64,000 bases of DNA from Desulfovibrio ferrophilus (GCF_003966735.1 NZ_AP017378.1:186001-250000); one strand, 5' to 3'; positions 19,220-28,552 are shown, counted from the stretch's first letter. Notes: generated by a model from the letters alone, not told the origin. Program-made: numbers and translations.

Positions 19220-20029
19220 CTAGCGAGGCAGGTTGACCGTGATACCCCGAGGGGTGGTCATGACGCTGTGCCGGGGGACGGGTCCTTTGCAGTCGATGAC
19301 GACGCGGACAAAGGACTGCTCCGGGTGCCAGCCCATGCGAATGCTCTTGGCTTGTGTCGAGGAGGGGACAAGTCGTAACGCCGCTGGCGTGGGGCGTTTT
19401 GTGACAGGAGTGTCCACCACGATGCGGGGCGGGTTGGTCAGGGAGAAGGTCTTGAAGCGTGGAAGAGGGTCCGAGGTGGCAATGAAAACGGAGAAGGATT
19501 GAGTGTCCTGCTTCCAGTTGACCCCGGCAAAGGACGAAGCGGGCGCAGGAACATCGGGAGTGCTGGCAAGGGCTTTGCGGGGCAAAGGTTTTGGATTGGG
19601 GACCGCGATCTGTTTGGGCTCAGTCGGTTTGGGTGCAGTGCTGATGGAAAGCTCAGGCGTTGCCTTGGCGTTGAGTGTCTCGGGAGTGCTCACGGCGTAG
19701 CGTAGATTGTTGGGAAACAGGCCGCGTTGCTGCAAACGGGTGCGCACGTCTGTTTGCCGTTGACGAAGCTTTTGATGGGCCCGGTCCAGGCGTCCGAGGC
19801 GGGTCGGTGCATCAAAGGCCCCATAGTTCTCCATAATGCGGGCGCGCTGGACAAGGAGAGAGGCCTTCTGAACCGTCAGTTCCTGATGCAGGCGCAGCAG
19901 GTCTTCTGTTTTTGCGGGAGCCGCTGGGCTGATCCGCTCCGCTGGTTCTTCAGCACGGAAAAGGCCACACCCGGTACCACTGAGCAGGATAATGAGCAGG
20001 CTCATTATCAGGAGGGGGCGATGGGGCAT
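19220..20029 (-). CDS. Lipoprotein with coiled-coil and AMIN-like C-terminal domain
   Basis: 269 residues. The signal peptide ends LLSGTGC, giving a probable lipid-modified Cys at residue 21; the lipobox is not ideal (GTG before Cys). Residues about 40-105 are helical and charged, followed by a Pro/Ala-rich linker. The C-terminal 100 residues (SFSVFIATSDPLPRFKTFSL, PPRIVVDTP, FVRVVIDCKG, GITVNLPR) have the strand pattern of AMIN domains, which localise periplasmic proteins to cell wall or secretin complexes. It is the last gene of an envelope operon, 14 bp after the ArnT-like gene. Confidence 0.75.
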   Translation of the reverse strand: MPHRPLLIMSLLIILLSGTGCGLFRAEEPAERISPAAPAKTEDLLRLHQELTVQKASLLVQRARIMENYGAFDAPTRLGRLDRAHQKLRQRQTDVRTRLQQRGLFPNNLRYAVSTPETLNAKATPELSISTAPKPTEPKQIAVPNPKPLPRKALASTPDVPAPASSFAGVNWKQDTQSFSVFIATSDPLPRFKTFSLTNPPRIVVDTPVTKRPTPAALRLVPSSTQAKSIRMGWHPEQSFVRVVIDCKGPVPRHSVMTTPRGITVNLPR

Positions 20030-20043
20030 GGCTGTGCTCCTGA

Positions 20044-21906
20044 TTATTGTTCGGTTGGTTGTTCGGCTTTTCCTGCCTCGGGCAGCGGCTGGGGTATCGT
20101 TGTTTCGTCACCGAGGGGTGGTTCCGTCATTGCGGGGGTATCCGCTGTTGATGTTGCCACTGGCATCGCCTGTTCCAGAGAGGCCGGAGCTGTTGATTCT
20201 GTCGTTTCTGCCGGCATCGATTCGGGTTGTTCCTCGGCGTTCGGTGCCGTCATCGAAGTCGGAGGCGTCATGGCTGTGCCGTCATCCTTGATCGCCAGGA
20301 CATAGGGGCGGTCAACAACCCATTGCTCATGGACCACCCTAAGTGATTTTGGGCGATTTTCCCAGCTGTCCCAATATTTGCGTTGTATGCCCAGAACCAG
20401 TTTGGGTTCTTCGGCCGTCATGCGCTCAATAAGGGGCAGGTCCTGGGTCTCGAGGATGTTGTGGCCGCAGTAGTAGGTGTAGACCCCGGAGTATATCTTG
20501 TAGGCCACGGGGGTGTATCCCTGATCGATGTATTCACCCATGAGTTCGCCTTGGGCTTTGGGGCTCATGGCCCTGTCCAGGGACGGCAGGGTAATCAACA
20601 TCAGCGGCTGCACCCAGATCGTGACCAGCAGTCCCAGAGTCAGCAGGGCGGCGGGCGGTGACAGCCTGCGTCCGAACCACAAGACTGCTGCGGCAAGGGC
20701 CGATGCCAGAGCCACCCACCACAGGCCTTCGATACTGATGGGCCATTGGTGGAAGAAGTTGCCAAAGGGCAGGGTCACGGCAACAAAGGCAAAGAGTCCT
20801 CCCGTCCAGATCATGAATCGGGTGGCCTTGTCCTGCTCCAGATTCAAAAAGGCTCGGGCAATGAGTAGGGCCAGAGGCGGGAATAGCGGCATCAGGTAAA
20901 CGATGATCTTGGTGGACAGGCTGCTCAGCAGCAGGAAACCGGATAGCACCTGAACCCAGAGAAAGACGGACCCTGCGGAGTCTTCTTTGCGTGACGCCAT
21001 TACGCCGGCCCAGAACGAGCCGCTGACAAGCCGTTTCAACGGCAGAGCCACCAACAGGAACGTCCAAGGCAGCAGTGCGGCAGGCAATGTCGCAAAGTAA
21101 TGCCAGAAGGGCTGCTCGTGGTGCGAGGCATCTACTGCTCGCCTGTAGATCTGCTTGTAGAAAATGTTGTTAACAAGGTCTCTCTCGCCGCCGAACCAGG
21201 CCGCTGCGATCCACCCTGCAAGTACCAGTAGGGCGAGGCCGAAACCAATGGCGACATCGCGCCTGAAGAAGCGTTTCAGGTTGCCTCGCCATGCCAGAAA
21301 CACAAGGCTTGTGAGCAGCGGAAAGACCAGCCCGAGTGGGCCCTTGGTCAGGGTTGCCACCGCAGCCAGCAGGAACCCTGCGCTGGTCAGGCCGGTGGCC
21401 CGGTCACGCTCCCAGGCCAGGAACAGGCAGATGTGCGAGGCCGTAATCAGCGAGGCAAACAGCAGGTCCATGCGCGAGTAATGCGTCAGCCCGATGAAAT
21501 AGAAGCAGGTCAACAGAATCAGCCCGGCTCCAAGGGAGACTTCACGGCCTGCGCGCAGGACAAAGCGGGACAGAGCACAGGTGGCGGTGATGAACATCAG
21601 GCCCGAGAGTGCGGCTCCGGCCATGAACAACGCGGGTGTTGGTCCTTTGAAGATGGGCAGCAGCGTTGTCAGAAACCAGAAGTATACGGGCGGTTTGTCC
21701 GGGTAGGGAACACCATTCAAGTACATGACCAGCCACTTCTTGGCCTGGATGACGTGCTCGAAGACGTTGGCGTAGCGGATTTCATCGGAAAACCACAGCG
21801 CTCTGGAATCCAGTGCAAAGACGGTTTGCAGGACCAATAGGGCCATCAGAAAAAGTAAAGGTGCGAAAGCCAGCACCTTGAATAGACGGGACATGAATTT
21901 ATCCAT
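20044..21906 (-). CDS. ArnT/PMT-family membrane glycosyltransferase with acidic-proline C-terminal tail
   Basis: 620 residues. ALWFSDEIRYANV near the start carries the Asp-Glu of the first periplasmic loop typical of ArnT/PMT (GT-C) enzymes, followed by about 12 membrane helices. YPDKPPVYFWF and THYSRMDLLFAS are characteristic of this group. Such enzymes transfer a sugar from a polyprenyl phosphate donor to lipid A or another envelope acceptor. After residue about 545 comes a low-complexity tail rich in Pro, Thr, Glu and Met, not seen in standard ArnT. The ATG at 21906 overlaps the TAA of the PAP2 gene (ATGGATAA), indicating translational coupling. Confidence 0.87.
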   Translation of the reverse strand: MDKFMSRLFKVLAFAPLLFLMALLVLQTVFALDSRALWFSDEIRYANVFEHVIQAKKWLVMYLNGVPYPDKPPVYFWFLTTLLPIFKGPTPALFMAGAALSGLMFITATCALSRFVLRAGREVSLGAGLILLTCFYFIGLTHYSRMDLLFASLITASHICLFLAWERDRATGLTSAGFLLAAVATLTKGPLGLVFPLLTSLVFLAWRGNLKRFFRRDVAIGFGLALLVLAGWIAAAWFGGERDLVNNIFYKQIYRRAVDASHHEQPFWHYFATLPAALLPWTFLLVALPLKRLVSGSFWAGVMASRKEDSAGSVFLWVQVLSGFLLLSSLSTKIIVYLMPLFPPLALLIARAFLNLEQDKATRFMIWTGGLFAFVAVTLPFGNFFHQWPISIEGLWWVALASALAAAVLWFGRRLSPPAALLTLGLLVTIWVQPLMLITLPSLDRAMSPKAQGELMGEYIDQGYTPVAYKIYSGVYTYYCGHNILETQDLPLIERMTAEEPKLVLGIQRKYWDSWENRPKSLRVVHEQWVVDRPYVLAIKDDGTAMTPPTSMTAPNAEEQPESMPAETTESTAPASLEQAMPVATSTADTPAMTEPPLGDETTIPQPLPEAGKAEQPTEQ

Positions 21907-22528
21907 GATGGGGTGAATCCTCTCCCCCACCAAACACGTAGGTGGTCCATCCGGCGCACGCGCCGAAGAGCCAACCGAAAAAGACGTCGGTGGGGAAATG
22001 CATGTTCAGGTAGACACGGGAAAAACCCATGGCTGCCGCAAAAAGCCCGAGCAGCAGTGTGGTGCGCCAGCGCTTCAGCCAAAGAGCCAGGGCCAGGCAT
22101 GACCCCATAATTTCCGCCGAGTGCCCCGAAGGCAGTGAATGGTAATGGGGATCGAAGGTCAGGAATCGGTACAGATATTCACCGGTCTCGGGGCGTGGGC
22201 GCCCTAGGGCCATTTTTGTCAGATTGACCAGAACAAAGCAGATCAGTAGCTGCACCACGACATAGGTCAGAGTGTAGCGGGTTCGACGTTTGTCATGATG
22301 CTTCCAGCCCCGGTAGAGGATGGCGAGGAATGGGATATACAGAATCGGGTTGCCCCAGTCGGTGATGAATCGGATGAGGCTTTGGAAGGACGGGTTCTGC
22401 CATTTGTGAATCCTGAATGCGGCGATGGCCTGGGCTTCGGAGTCGAAGACCCACATCAGCACCAGCAGCATACCCAGCAGGGGCAGCGAAACAAGGACGA
22501 AGTGTCCGGCTAAAGCGGCATGTCGCAT
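21899..22528 (-). CDS. PAP2-family membrane phosphatase (lipid phosphatase type)
   Basis: 209 residues with about six hydrophobic helices. All three acid-phosphatase motifs are present: KMALGRPRP, LPSGHSAEIMG and SRVYLNMHFPTDV. Family members dephosphorylate undecaprenyl pyrophosphate or lipid A, or act as phosphatidate phosphatases, on the periplasmic face. The overlap with an ArnT-like gene supports a role in lipid A or carrier-lipid remodelling: it may remove a phosphate or recycle the carrier released by the glycosyltransferase. This is inference from context. Confidence 0.9.
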   Translation of the reverse strand: MRHAALAGHFVLVSLPLLGMLLVLMWVFDSEAQAIAAFRIHKWQNPSFQSLIRFITDWGNPILYIPFLAILYRGWKHHDKRRTRYTLTYVVVQLLICFVLVNLTKMALGRPRPETGEYLYRFLTFDPHYHSLPSGHSAEIMGSCLALALWLKRWRTTLLLGLFAAAMGFSRVYLNMHFPTDVFFGWLFGACAGWTTYVFGGGEDSPHHG

Positions 22529-22666
22529 GCGCAGTGTATAGGGGATGGGGCTGCGAGTGGCAAGAGTCGGCTATGGTGCGAATAAGACTTTTCTTTGACG
22601 CTGGCTGAGGTATAATCCGAGTGTGTTCTGACTTTGTGATGAGTTGTCTCGGATGGAGCATAGGCC

Positions 22667-23173
22667 ATGAGAGTAATGATTCTGATGCTGATTGCTTTTC
22701 TTTTCAGTGGGTTGTGGGTCCAGCATCAAGAGGTGCGCCAGCTGCGCAGCCAGGTGGACGAGCAATCGATCAGGCTGGAAGGACTGGAAGCCGAGTTGCG
22801 TTCCCGAGGCGACATCAGTGATTTGTTCACGAGATTCATCGTATCCAACCGCAAAAAAATATTGGACCTGCAACGCACCCGCTCGCTGACGGTGACGGCC
22901 TATAGTCCGCGGCTTCAGGAAACGGATTCCACGCCCCATGTCACGGCCAGCAACAAGCCTGTGCGCCAGGGAATTGTGGCTGTATCGCGGGATCTGTTTG
23001 ATTCGGGCTGGGTGTTTGGCAAGAAAGTCTACATCAAGAATTTCGGGATTTTCACCATCGATGACTTGATGGCAGAGAGCAAGCGCAATCATATCGATAT
23101 TTTCATGTTCGATACCCAAGCTGCGCTGAGCTTCGGGAAGCAGGTTCTGACTGTCAGCCTTGTGGATATGTAA
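22667..23173 (+). CDS. 3D-domain protein (membrane-anchored, double-psi barrel)
   Basis: 168 residues. An N-terminal membrane anchor (MILMLIAFLFSGLWVQ) is followed by a coiled coil (about 20-45), then a 3D domain from residue about 72: TVTAYSP, VRQGIVAVSRDLF, GKKVYIKNFGIFTIDDLM and NHIDIFM, with the three conserved Asp residues (TDS..., IDD, IDIF). The domain is found in cell-wall lytic and resuscitation proteins, where the aspartates are catalytic. It probably acts on peptidoglycan in the periplasm. Its stop is 3 bp from the stop of the VanZ-like gene on the other strand. Confidence 0.82.
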   Translation: MRVMILMLIAFLFSGLWVQHQEVRQLRSQVDEQSIRLEGLEAELRSRGDISDLFTRFIVSNRKKILDLQRTRSLTVTAYSPRLQETDSTPHVTASNKPVRQGIVAVSRDLFDSGWVFGKKVYIKNFGIFTIDDLMAESKRNHIDIFMFDTQAALSFGKQVLTVSLVDM

Positions 23174-23176
23174 GGA

Positions 23177-23578
23177 TTATTTTCTGGAACCATCAAGCTT
23201 GTAATGCTGATCCATGCGGATCTGCTTGAGATAATCCCGCATCTTGAGGCGTACCCCGAGCCATGCCCCGCAGCCCGCACCGATGATGTTGGCGATAAGG
23301 TCCGCCAGTGACGGCTGACGCAAGGGGACGAACGCCTGCGCCACTTCCAGCCCCGCACCGAAAAGAATGACGGCACCAACACCGGTGAATGCTGCACTTC
23401 GTGTGGCAAAGCCGCGCATGGGCAGGAGCGCCAGCCATGTGTAGACCAGTAGATGAAACAGCTTGTCCTGATGCGGGAAGAGTGATGGCGCGTCAGAGCC
23501 AGGGGTCAGTGACAGCCAGGCCACGGCCGCAAGGGAAGCGGCCCACAGGGTCAGGATGAAAGGGCGTGTGCTGGACAT
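23177..23578 (-). CDS. VanZ-like membrane protein
   Basis: 133 residues with four hydrophobic helices. The VanZ signature residues are visible: LSLTPGSDAP, PHQDKLFHLLVY, AGLEVAQAFVPLRQPSLADLIANIIGAGCGAWLG. The family is widespread, and its biochemical role is unproven outside glycopeptide resistance. The start at 23578 gives a first helix directly; an ATG 36 bp upstream is less likely. It lies 51 bp after the Maf gene. Confidence 0.8.
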   Translation of the reverse strand: MSSTRPFILTLWAASLAAVAWLSLTPGSDAPSLFPHQDKLFHLLVYTWLALLPMRGFATRSAAFTGVGAVILFGAGLEVAQAFVPLRQPSLADLIANIIGAGCGAWLGVRLKMRDYLKQIRMDQHYKLDGSRK

Positions 23579-23629
23579 GGGGCGGACTGTACGCGCGCTG
23601 AAGTCCGGAAGCAAGGGGCGGATGCTGTC

Positions 23630-25399
23630 TTAGGCAGCCTTTTCACCTGCCTGCTTCGACATGGCCTCGTCAATTTCCTTCACCTTCTCGAGAACCCTGG
23701 CAAAGATGTTTTTGATCTTGGTGAATTCCTTCATGCCATGGGTGCCGCCCAGCTTGGACATGGCCGCGATATCCATGAATTCATTATAGATGTAAGGAGT
23801 GTACAGTGGGTCCTGCTTGAGGAACATCAGTACGTGTCCGAGCATTCCCCGGATCTCTCCCTGCTTTTTGGCTGACTTCTTGAACATCTTGTGCAGGCGC
23901 TTCTGTGCGGATTTGAGTGAGGACGTCCAGGCGCCAAGCCTGGGTTCGAATGTGGGCCTCGTGCGAGGAGATTGCGCACGGCCCATGGCCAAGCCGAAGC
24001 GCTCGAGGGCACCGTCCTTGGAGGCTAGCAGGTCGCCCCTGGTGATGTCATCCAGAGTCACCACAGTGGAACCTTCGATTTCCAGGCCCCCTCCATAGAG
24101 ATTATAGACTGGGATATCCATGCGCTTGCAGTCGACTTGCATATCGCGCTGGGCGGTGACGTATGACATGGCCGAAATGATTTCTTCGCCGTGCATGTTC
24201 TTGAGCTTGACGTGACGGACCGGGTCAAAGGCTCGCTTTGTGGGCTGTGCGTGGTGACCTTTGACGTGGCTGTGTTCACCCTTCCAGGCGAAGTCCTGGC
24301 CCACCAGCAACATTCTGGAAATACCGCAACGCTCGAAGAAGCGCATCAGCGCCACGGACACGTTACCACCCGCGTCCATAACGTATTCGAGGTCTCGCAT
24401 GATATAGGTGGCCAGACCACCGATGGTCCACATGGGAATGGTGGGACCTGGGTACATCTCGATGACGTCGGGGCGGACCTTGGTGGAATAGATGAGGGGA
24501 ATATCCTTGGCCCATTCCATGTCCAGGCGCTTGAAGACGTTTTTTACCCCCGGGCTGTAGTCAATGACCATGCACATGTGTGGCTTGATGCCCTGGGCAT
24601 GGACAGCGGGCAGGGTTTGTAATGCCGTGGCGTAGAGTGCTCCTCCGGGATTGGCGGCGATCTGCGGACCGAACTCGGCCAGTGATGGTCCTGCGCCAAG
24701 GATGACGCCTGTCAGCCCTTTGGCAGAGTCGGCAAGCCCTGTGACGCTGCCGTTGGCAAAGGCCTGTCGGAAGTTGCCGATCTCGTTGCCCACCATGGTG
24801 TCCTGCATGCGCCTGAGCGTTGTCAGTTCCATGGCGATGTTTTCCATGGTTTTCTGGGCGGTTTCGGACCAGCGGGCGTATTCAGGCCCCAATTGACGGC
24901 TGGGGATGTCGGATCTGAATTTTACTGCACCGTAAATGAATTGCAGGTCAAAGGCGCAGAGGGCCTGGTGCAGAGCCTCGGGATGTGGAGGGATGAAGGT
25001 CAATCGTCCCTGTTTGATGAATCCGGTGTAGTCGGTCATGGCCAGGCAGGCTGCCAGCAGTTCGGGCCTAGGTTCCAGTACGGCCACGGGATGAAGCGGC
25101 GGGAGCGTGGTCAGCAGATGGTTCAGGCCATAGCCCAGATTGCAGCCCACGATCACTGTGGCGCTTTTGGTCGCAGGCTCGGGGGCTGTCCAGCGGCTGT
25201 AGTATGCTTGGGGGGGGACATTGGCAAACATGCTGAGATTTTCATTCAGCGGCAGGTCCACTAATCCGAAGCGATTGACCACCAGTTGATTTTCCAGAGA
25301 GATCAGGTCAAAATCCTGGCCGCGGAGCCAAGGGACTACAGGCGATTTCTTTTCTTCCAGTGCCTGAAGGTTTGCTTCCAGGAATTGGTACAGTTCCAT
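23630..25399 (-). CDS. Maf/DUF115-family protein (motility accessory factor, flagellin glycosylation)
   Basis: 589 residues. The central domain (about 215-400) has VILGAGPSLAEFGPQIA, a Rossmann-like nucleotide-binding motif, and later DYSPGVKNVF, GGNVSVALMRFFERCG and LLVGQDFAWKGEHSHVKGH, all typical of the DUF115/Maf family. In Campylobacter and others these proteins add nonulosonic acid sugars to flagellin. The N-terminal 200 residues form a separate domain often seen in Maf proteins. The start at 25399 is chosen because GGAG lies 5 bases before it. No flagellar gene is in the window, so the substrate is inferred. Confidence 0.83.
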   Translation of the reverse strand: MELYQFLEANLQALEEKKSPVVPWLRGQDFDLISLENQLVVNRFGLVDLPLNENLSMFANVPPQAYYSRWTAPEPATKSATVIVGCNLGYGLNHLLTTLPPLHPVAVLEPRPELLAACLAMTDYTGFIKQGRLTFIPPHPEALHQALCAFDLQFIYGAVKFRSDIPSRQLGPEYARWSETAQKTMENIAMELTTLRRMQDTMVGNEIGNFRQAFANGSVTGLADSAKGLTGVILGAGPSLAEFGPQIAANPGGALYATALQTLPAVHAQGIKPHMCMVIDYSPGVKNVFKRLDMEWAKDIPLIYSTKVRPDVIEMYPGPTIPMWTIGGLATYIMRDLEYVMDAGGNVSVALMRFFERCGISRMLLVGQDFAWKGEHSHVKGHHAQPTKRAFDPVRHVKLKNMHGEEIISAMSYVTAQRDMQVDCKRMDIPVYNLYGGGLEIEGSTVVTLDDITRGDLLASKDGALERFGLAMGRAQSPRTRPTFEPRLGAWTSSLKSAQKRLHKMFKKSAKKQGEIRGMLGHVLMFLKQDPLYTPYIYNEFMDIAAMSKLGGTHGMKEFTKIKNIFARVLEKVKEIDEAMSKQAGEKAA

Positions 25400-25561
25400 T
25401 TTCATCTCCGTGCCCCATAAGGGCATTGTGCGGGCTCTCCGCGTTGCGCCAGTGATCGACCTGCTTTACATTTGCAAAGACCTTGCCACTGAATATGTAG
25501 GCAGGATTCTGGCTCGAACGAGTTGCCCTGACGAATGCCTTGTTCATCTAACATATGGAAT

Positions 25562-27895
25562 ATGATGATGATTTATGATGATATTTCCCAGCTGACAGGC
25601 CACACGCCACTGGTCCGCCTGAACCGCATCACTGCCCGTTCCGGTGTCGGGATTTTGGCGAAGGTCGAGTATTTCAATCCTGGTGGCTCCATCAAGGATC
25701 GAGTAGCCGCAGCCATGATCAATGCCGCAGAGCAGCGGGGTGAATTGTCTCCCGGCAAAGTCATCATCGAGGCCACCTCGGGTAATACGGGTATCGGGCT
25801 GGCCATGGCCTGTGCAGTCAAAGGCTATCGGCTGAAGCTGCTCATGCCCGAGACCGCATCCGAAGAGCGCAAGCGCACCATGCGTGCCTATGGGGCCGAG
25901 ATCGTCCTCACCGAAGGCCATATGGGGACCGATGGGGCCATTGAAGAGGCTTATCGACTGGCCCGCGAAGAGCCGGACAGGTATGTGCTCATGGATCAGT
26001 TCAACAACCCCGCAAGCATCGATGCCCACTATCAGGGAACAGCTCAGGAAATCTGGGATCAGACCGATGGGCAGGTCACGCATGTCGTGGCGGCTTTGGG
26101 CACCTCGGGTACGGTCATGGGCTTGGTCAAGCGTCTGAAGGAACTGTCGCCCGACGTGCAGGTCGTGGCGGTGGAACCCTATGCCCGTCATAAGATTCAG
26201 GGTCTGAAGAACATGCAGGAGTCCTATCCTCCCGGTATCTTCAATAAGCATATGCTGGACCGCATCGTGCGGGTGGAAGACGAGGAGGCCTTTGACCATT
26301 GCCGCCGGCTGGCGCGCGAGGAAGGATTGCTTGTCGGCATGAGTTCCGGGGCCGCTCTGGTGGGTGCCCTGAAGGTTGCCGAGGAGTTGGACTCGGGCTC
26401 GGTCGTGGTCATCTTTCCCGACGGCGGTGAGCGGTATTTGTCCACACCTCTGTTTGCTCCGCCGGATGAGCAGGGGGTGCGTATCGAGAGTGCTTCGGGT
26501 GGTGATGCCCATCTGGGTGCGGGTACGGGGCAGCTCTGCCTGTATACCGTGGGACCGAGCCTGGACAGACCCGATGATCCCGAGTTTTGGCGACGATTGA
26601 TCCTGCTGGATGTGCTGGCTCGCAAGCTCACGCGTGATGGCTGCGAGGTCAGGATTGCCGCCGGGCTGGCAGATATGGATGATCGCTCCATGACCGCTGC
26701 GCGTGCTGCCCACATGCCTCGTGCCGAATTTGCTGCTGTGGTCCGGGACAGGATTGCGGCGCAGGCCAAACTTCTGGGCCTTGGCGAACGAGTGGCTTTT
26801 CCCCTTGCAGGGGATTGTAAAGTACAGAGCCTGGAATTGTGCGAGAAGCTGCTCTCTTCCGGTCGGGCATATGAGAAGCTGCGCAGTGTGTATTTCGATG
26901 TCCTGCGTGACCCGGACTACGGTCAGGTCTGCAATGTGGACATGGACAAGCTTTCGCTGGGCAAGACCGTTGATCTGGCTGATTATGTGAAATCAAATCC
27001 CCAGGACTTTACCCTTTTGAAGCGAGCGACTCTACAGGATATCAAGGATGGCGAATTCTGGCAGACCCGCTGGGGTAATGTTCGTCCCAGTTGGTTCATG
27101 CAGATGGCAGCGGCTGCTCTGTGTTCCGTGGGCAGTCCCACGGTGTTCCTGGGGGGTGAATCTCACCGATTCCCGCATATGGAGAATCTTCGGGCGATCT
27201 GGTCGGTGAGTGGAAAGGCCTCCCCCGGAGCCTGGATGGCATCCATGCCCGTGATCGAACCTGACGCCCATGGGACCAAGGCCGATGATGCCTTTGACCA
27301 GGCCAGCCTTGGCGGACTTTTTGACGCTGGTTATACCCCCGCTGCGGTGCGCCTGTGGCTTTCTTCTGCCAGCTATCACAAGACGTTGGATTTTTCGCGT
27401 TCGACCTTGGGCATGTGGTCCAAAAATCAGCGTACGGTGCAGGATTTGGCTGTGTCACTGGCGGCCTTGCCTGTAACTGAAGGCGGCGGCGGGATTGGCC
27501 CCGAAGTGGAGCAGATGCTCGTGGACGTCAAGGGCGCTTTTCGTGCCGCCCTGGACGACGATCTGTCCCTGTATGCCTTTTGGCCCGAGTTGTTTTCATT
27601 CTGCCGGGGTGTGAAAAAACTCCTTGGTGCTGATCGTTTGAGCCCGGATGAAATTACCGCCTGCCGGGAACGGCTTGGAGATACCGATGCTGTTCTTGGT
27701 ATTCTGGACGCAGGGGCCATGCCCGTACTGCAGGCTGCGTGGCCGGATGAAGCAGCACGCCTTGTCGCTGAACGTGAGCTTGCCCGTCAGGGCAAGGATT
27801 TTGAGCGTGCCGATGTGTTGCGGACACGATTGATCGAGTTGGGCTTTCGGGTGGAAGACTCTGCGCAGGGTGCGCGCTTGTATCCAAATTCATGA
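25562..27895 (+). CDS. Fusion: cysteine synthase (CysK) + degenerate cysteinyl-tRNA synthetase-like domain
   Basis: 777 residues in two parts. Residues about 1-310 are a complete O-acetylserine sulfhydrylase: NPGGSIKDRVA with the PLP Lys, the substrate loop TSGNTGIG, GTSGTVMG phosphate loop, and GMSSGAALVGAL. Residues about 325-777 align with CysRS throughout: LADMDDRSM for NITDIDDKI, GGESHRFPHMENL for GGxDLxFPHHENE, and a C-terminal anticodon-domain end (RQGKDFERADVLRTRLIELGF). However, the HIGH motif is absent, KMSKS is absent, and of the zinc ligands Cys-Cys-His-Glu only His remains (Val, Met, His, Leu). tRNA charging is therefore unlikely. The domain may bind cysteine, a tRNA or CysK as a sensor. 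The start may be 25562, 25565 or 25568. The gene stands alone and ends at a terminator. Confidence 0.93.
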   Translation: MMMIYDDISQLTGHTPLVRLNRITARSGVGILAKVEYFNPGGSIKDRVAAAMINAAEQRGELSPGKVIIEATSGNTGIGLAMACAVKGYRLKLLMPETASEERKRTMRAYGAEIVLTEGHMGTDGAIEEAYRLAREEPDRYVLMDQFNNPASIDAHYQGTAQEIWDQTDGQVTHVVAALGTSGTVMGLVKRLKELSPDVQVVAVEPYARHKIQGLKNMQESYPPGIFNKHMLDRIVRVEDEEAFDHCRRLAREEGLLVGMSSGAALVGALKVAEELDSGSVVVIFPDGGERYLSTPLFAPPDEQGVRIESASGGDAHLGAGTGQLCLYTVGPSLDRPDDPEFWRRLILLDVLARKLTRDGCEVRIAAGLADMDDRSMTAARAAHMPRAEFAAVVRDRIAAQAKLLGLGERVAFPLAGDCKVQSLELCEKLLSSGRAYEKLRSVYFDVLRDPDYGQVCNVDMDKLSLGKTVDLADYVKSNPQDFTLLKRATLQDIKDGEFWQTRWGNVRPSWFMQMAAAALCSVGSPTVFLGGESHRFPHMENLRAIWSVSGKASPGAWMASMPVIEPDAHGTKADDAFDQASLGGLFDAGYTPAAVRLWLSSASYHKTLDFSRSTLGMWSKNQRTVQDLAVSLAALPVTEGGGGIGPEVEQMLVDVKGAFRAALDDDLSLYAFWPELFSFCRGVKKLLGADRLSPDEITACRERLGDTDAVLGILDAGAMPVLQAAWPDEAARLVAERELARQGKDFERADVLRTRLIELGFRVEDSAQGARLYPNS

Positions 27896-27920
27896 TAGAA
27901 TATTATTGATAAATCAAATT

Positions 27921-27947
27921 GAAAGCCCCTTGAAAGGGGCTTTTTTG
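27921..27947 (+). terminator. Rho-independent terminator after the CysK/CysRS-like fusion gene
   Basis: AAGCCCC-TTGAAA-GGGGCTTTTTT hairpin, 25 bp after the stop codon. Confidence 0.9.
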
Positions 27948-28552
27948 TTGATAACAGGTGGGATTCTGCTGTTGTTTTAGGTGAGATTCGATGCAACGCC
28001 TGTGGGACAATAGAAAATTTCAATCCTCTGTTACAAAAAGGAGTAGATTTAATGAAAAAGAGGTGTCTTTGTGTTTTCCACATGTGAGGATGCTTGGCTG
28101 GCGCGGCCTAGCGGTTAATGCCTGTTATTATTGCATAAAACTGTTCTTGATGGTACTTGTAAATTGCCTTTGGTCGTCGGTCCGGTCATCAGTTGATGAT
28201 CCTGCGCAGGGACTGCGTTGTCGGGGGAGGATCGGCGACCAAGGGCTAATGATTCGTGAGTGCATGTCACGATATTTTTCGGCCTGTATAAGGTCCGTTT
28301 ACATACTTCCCCTAGCCGCCTGTCTCTCAGGGGCTTCCCGACCGGTTGATCGACCCCGACTCGATCCCCGGTTCCCTATGGCAGGACGGTCTTCCACTCC
28401 CAATAGCAAAGCCCTCGGATACTCCGGGGGCTTTGCGCCTTCAGGCGGCTGAAAAGGACGCGCCTGCTTCGTTGCTCGGAGACAACTAATCCTCTCGTAT
28501 GCGCAATACGAATCGGGCTTGTTGCCTCCCGCGCCCATTGTCGCCGCCCCAT
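27948..28552. other. Gene-free, hairpin-rich stretch
   Basis: About 600 bp without a supported gene. The short frames have no ribosome binding site and improbable composition. Structures seen: AAAGCCCTCGG / CCGGGGGCTTT (28409-28436, one T-G pair), CGCC-TTCA-GGCG (28436-28447) and TCGTAT / ATACGA (28494-28512). It could encode an uncharacterised structured RNA. It does not match tRNA, tmRNA, SRP RNA or RNase P RNA by eye. Confidence 0.4.
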
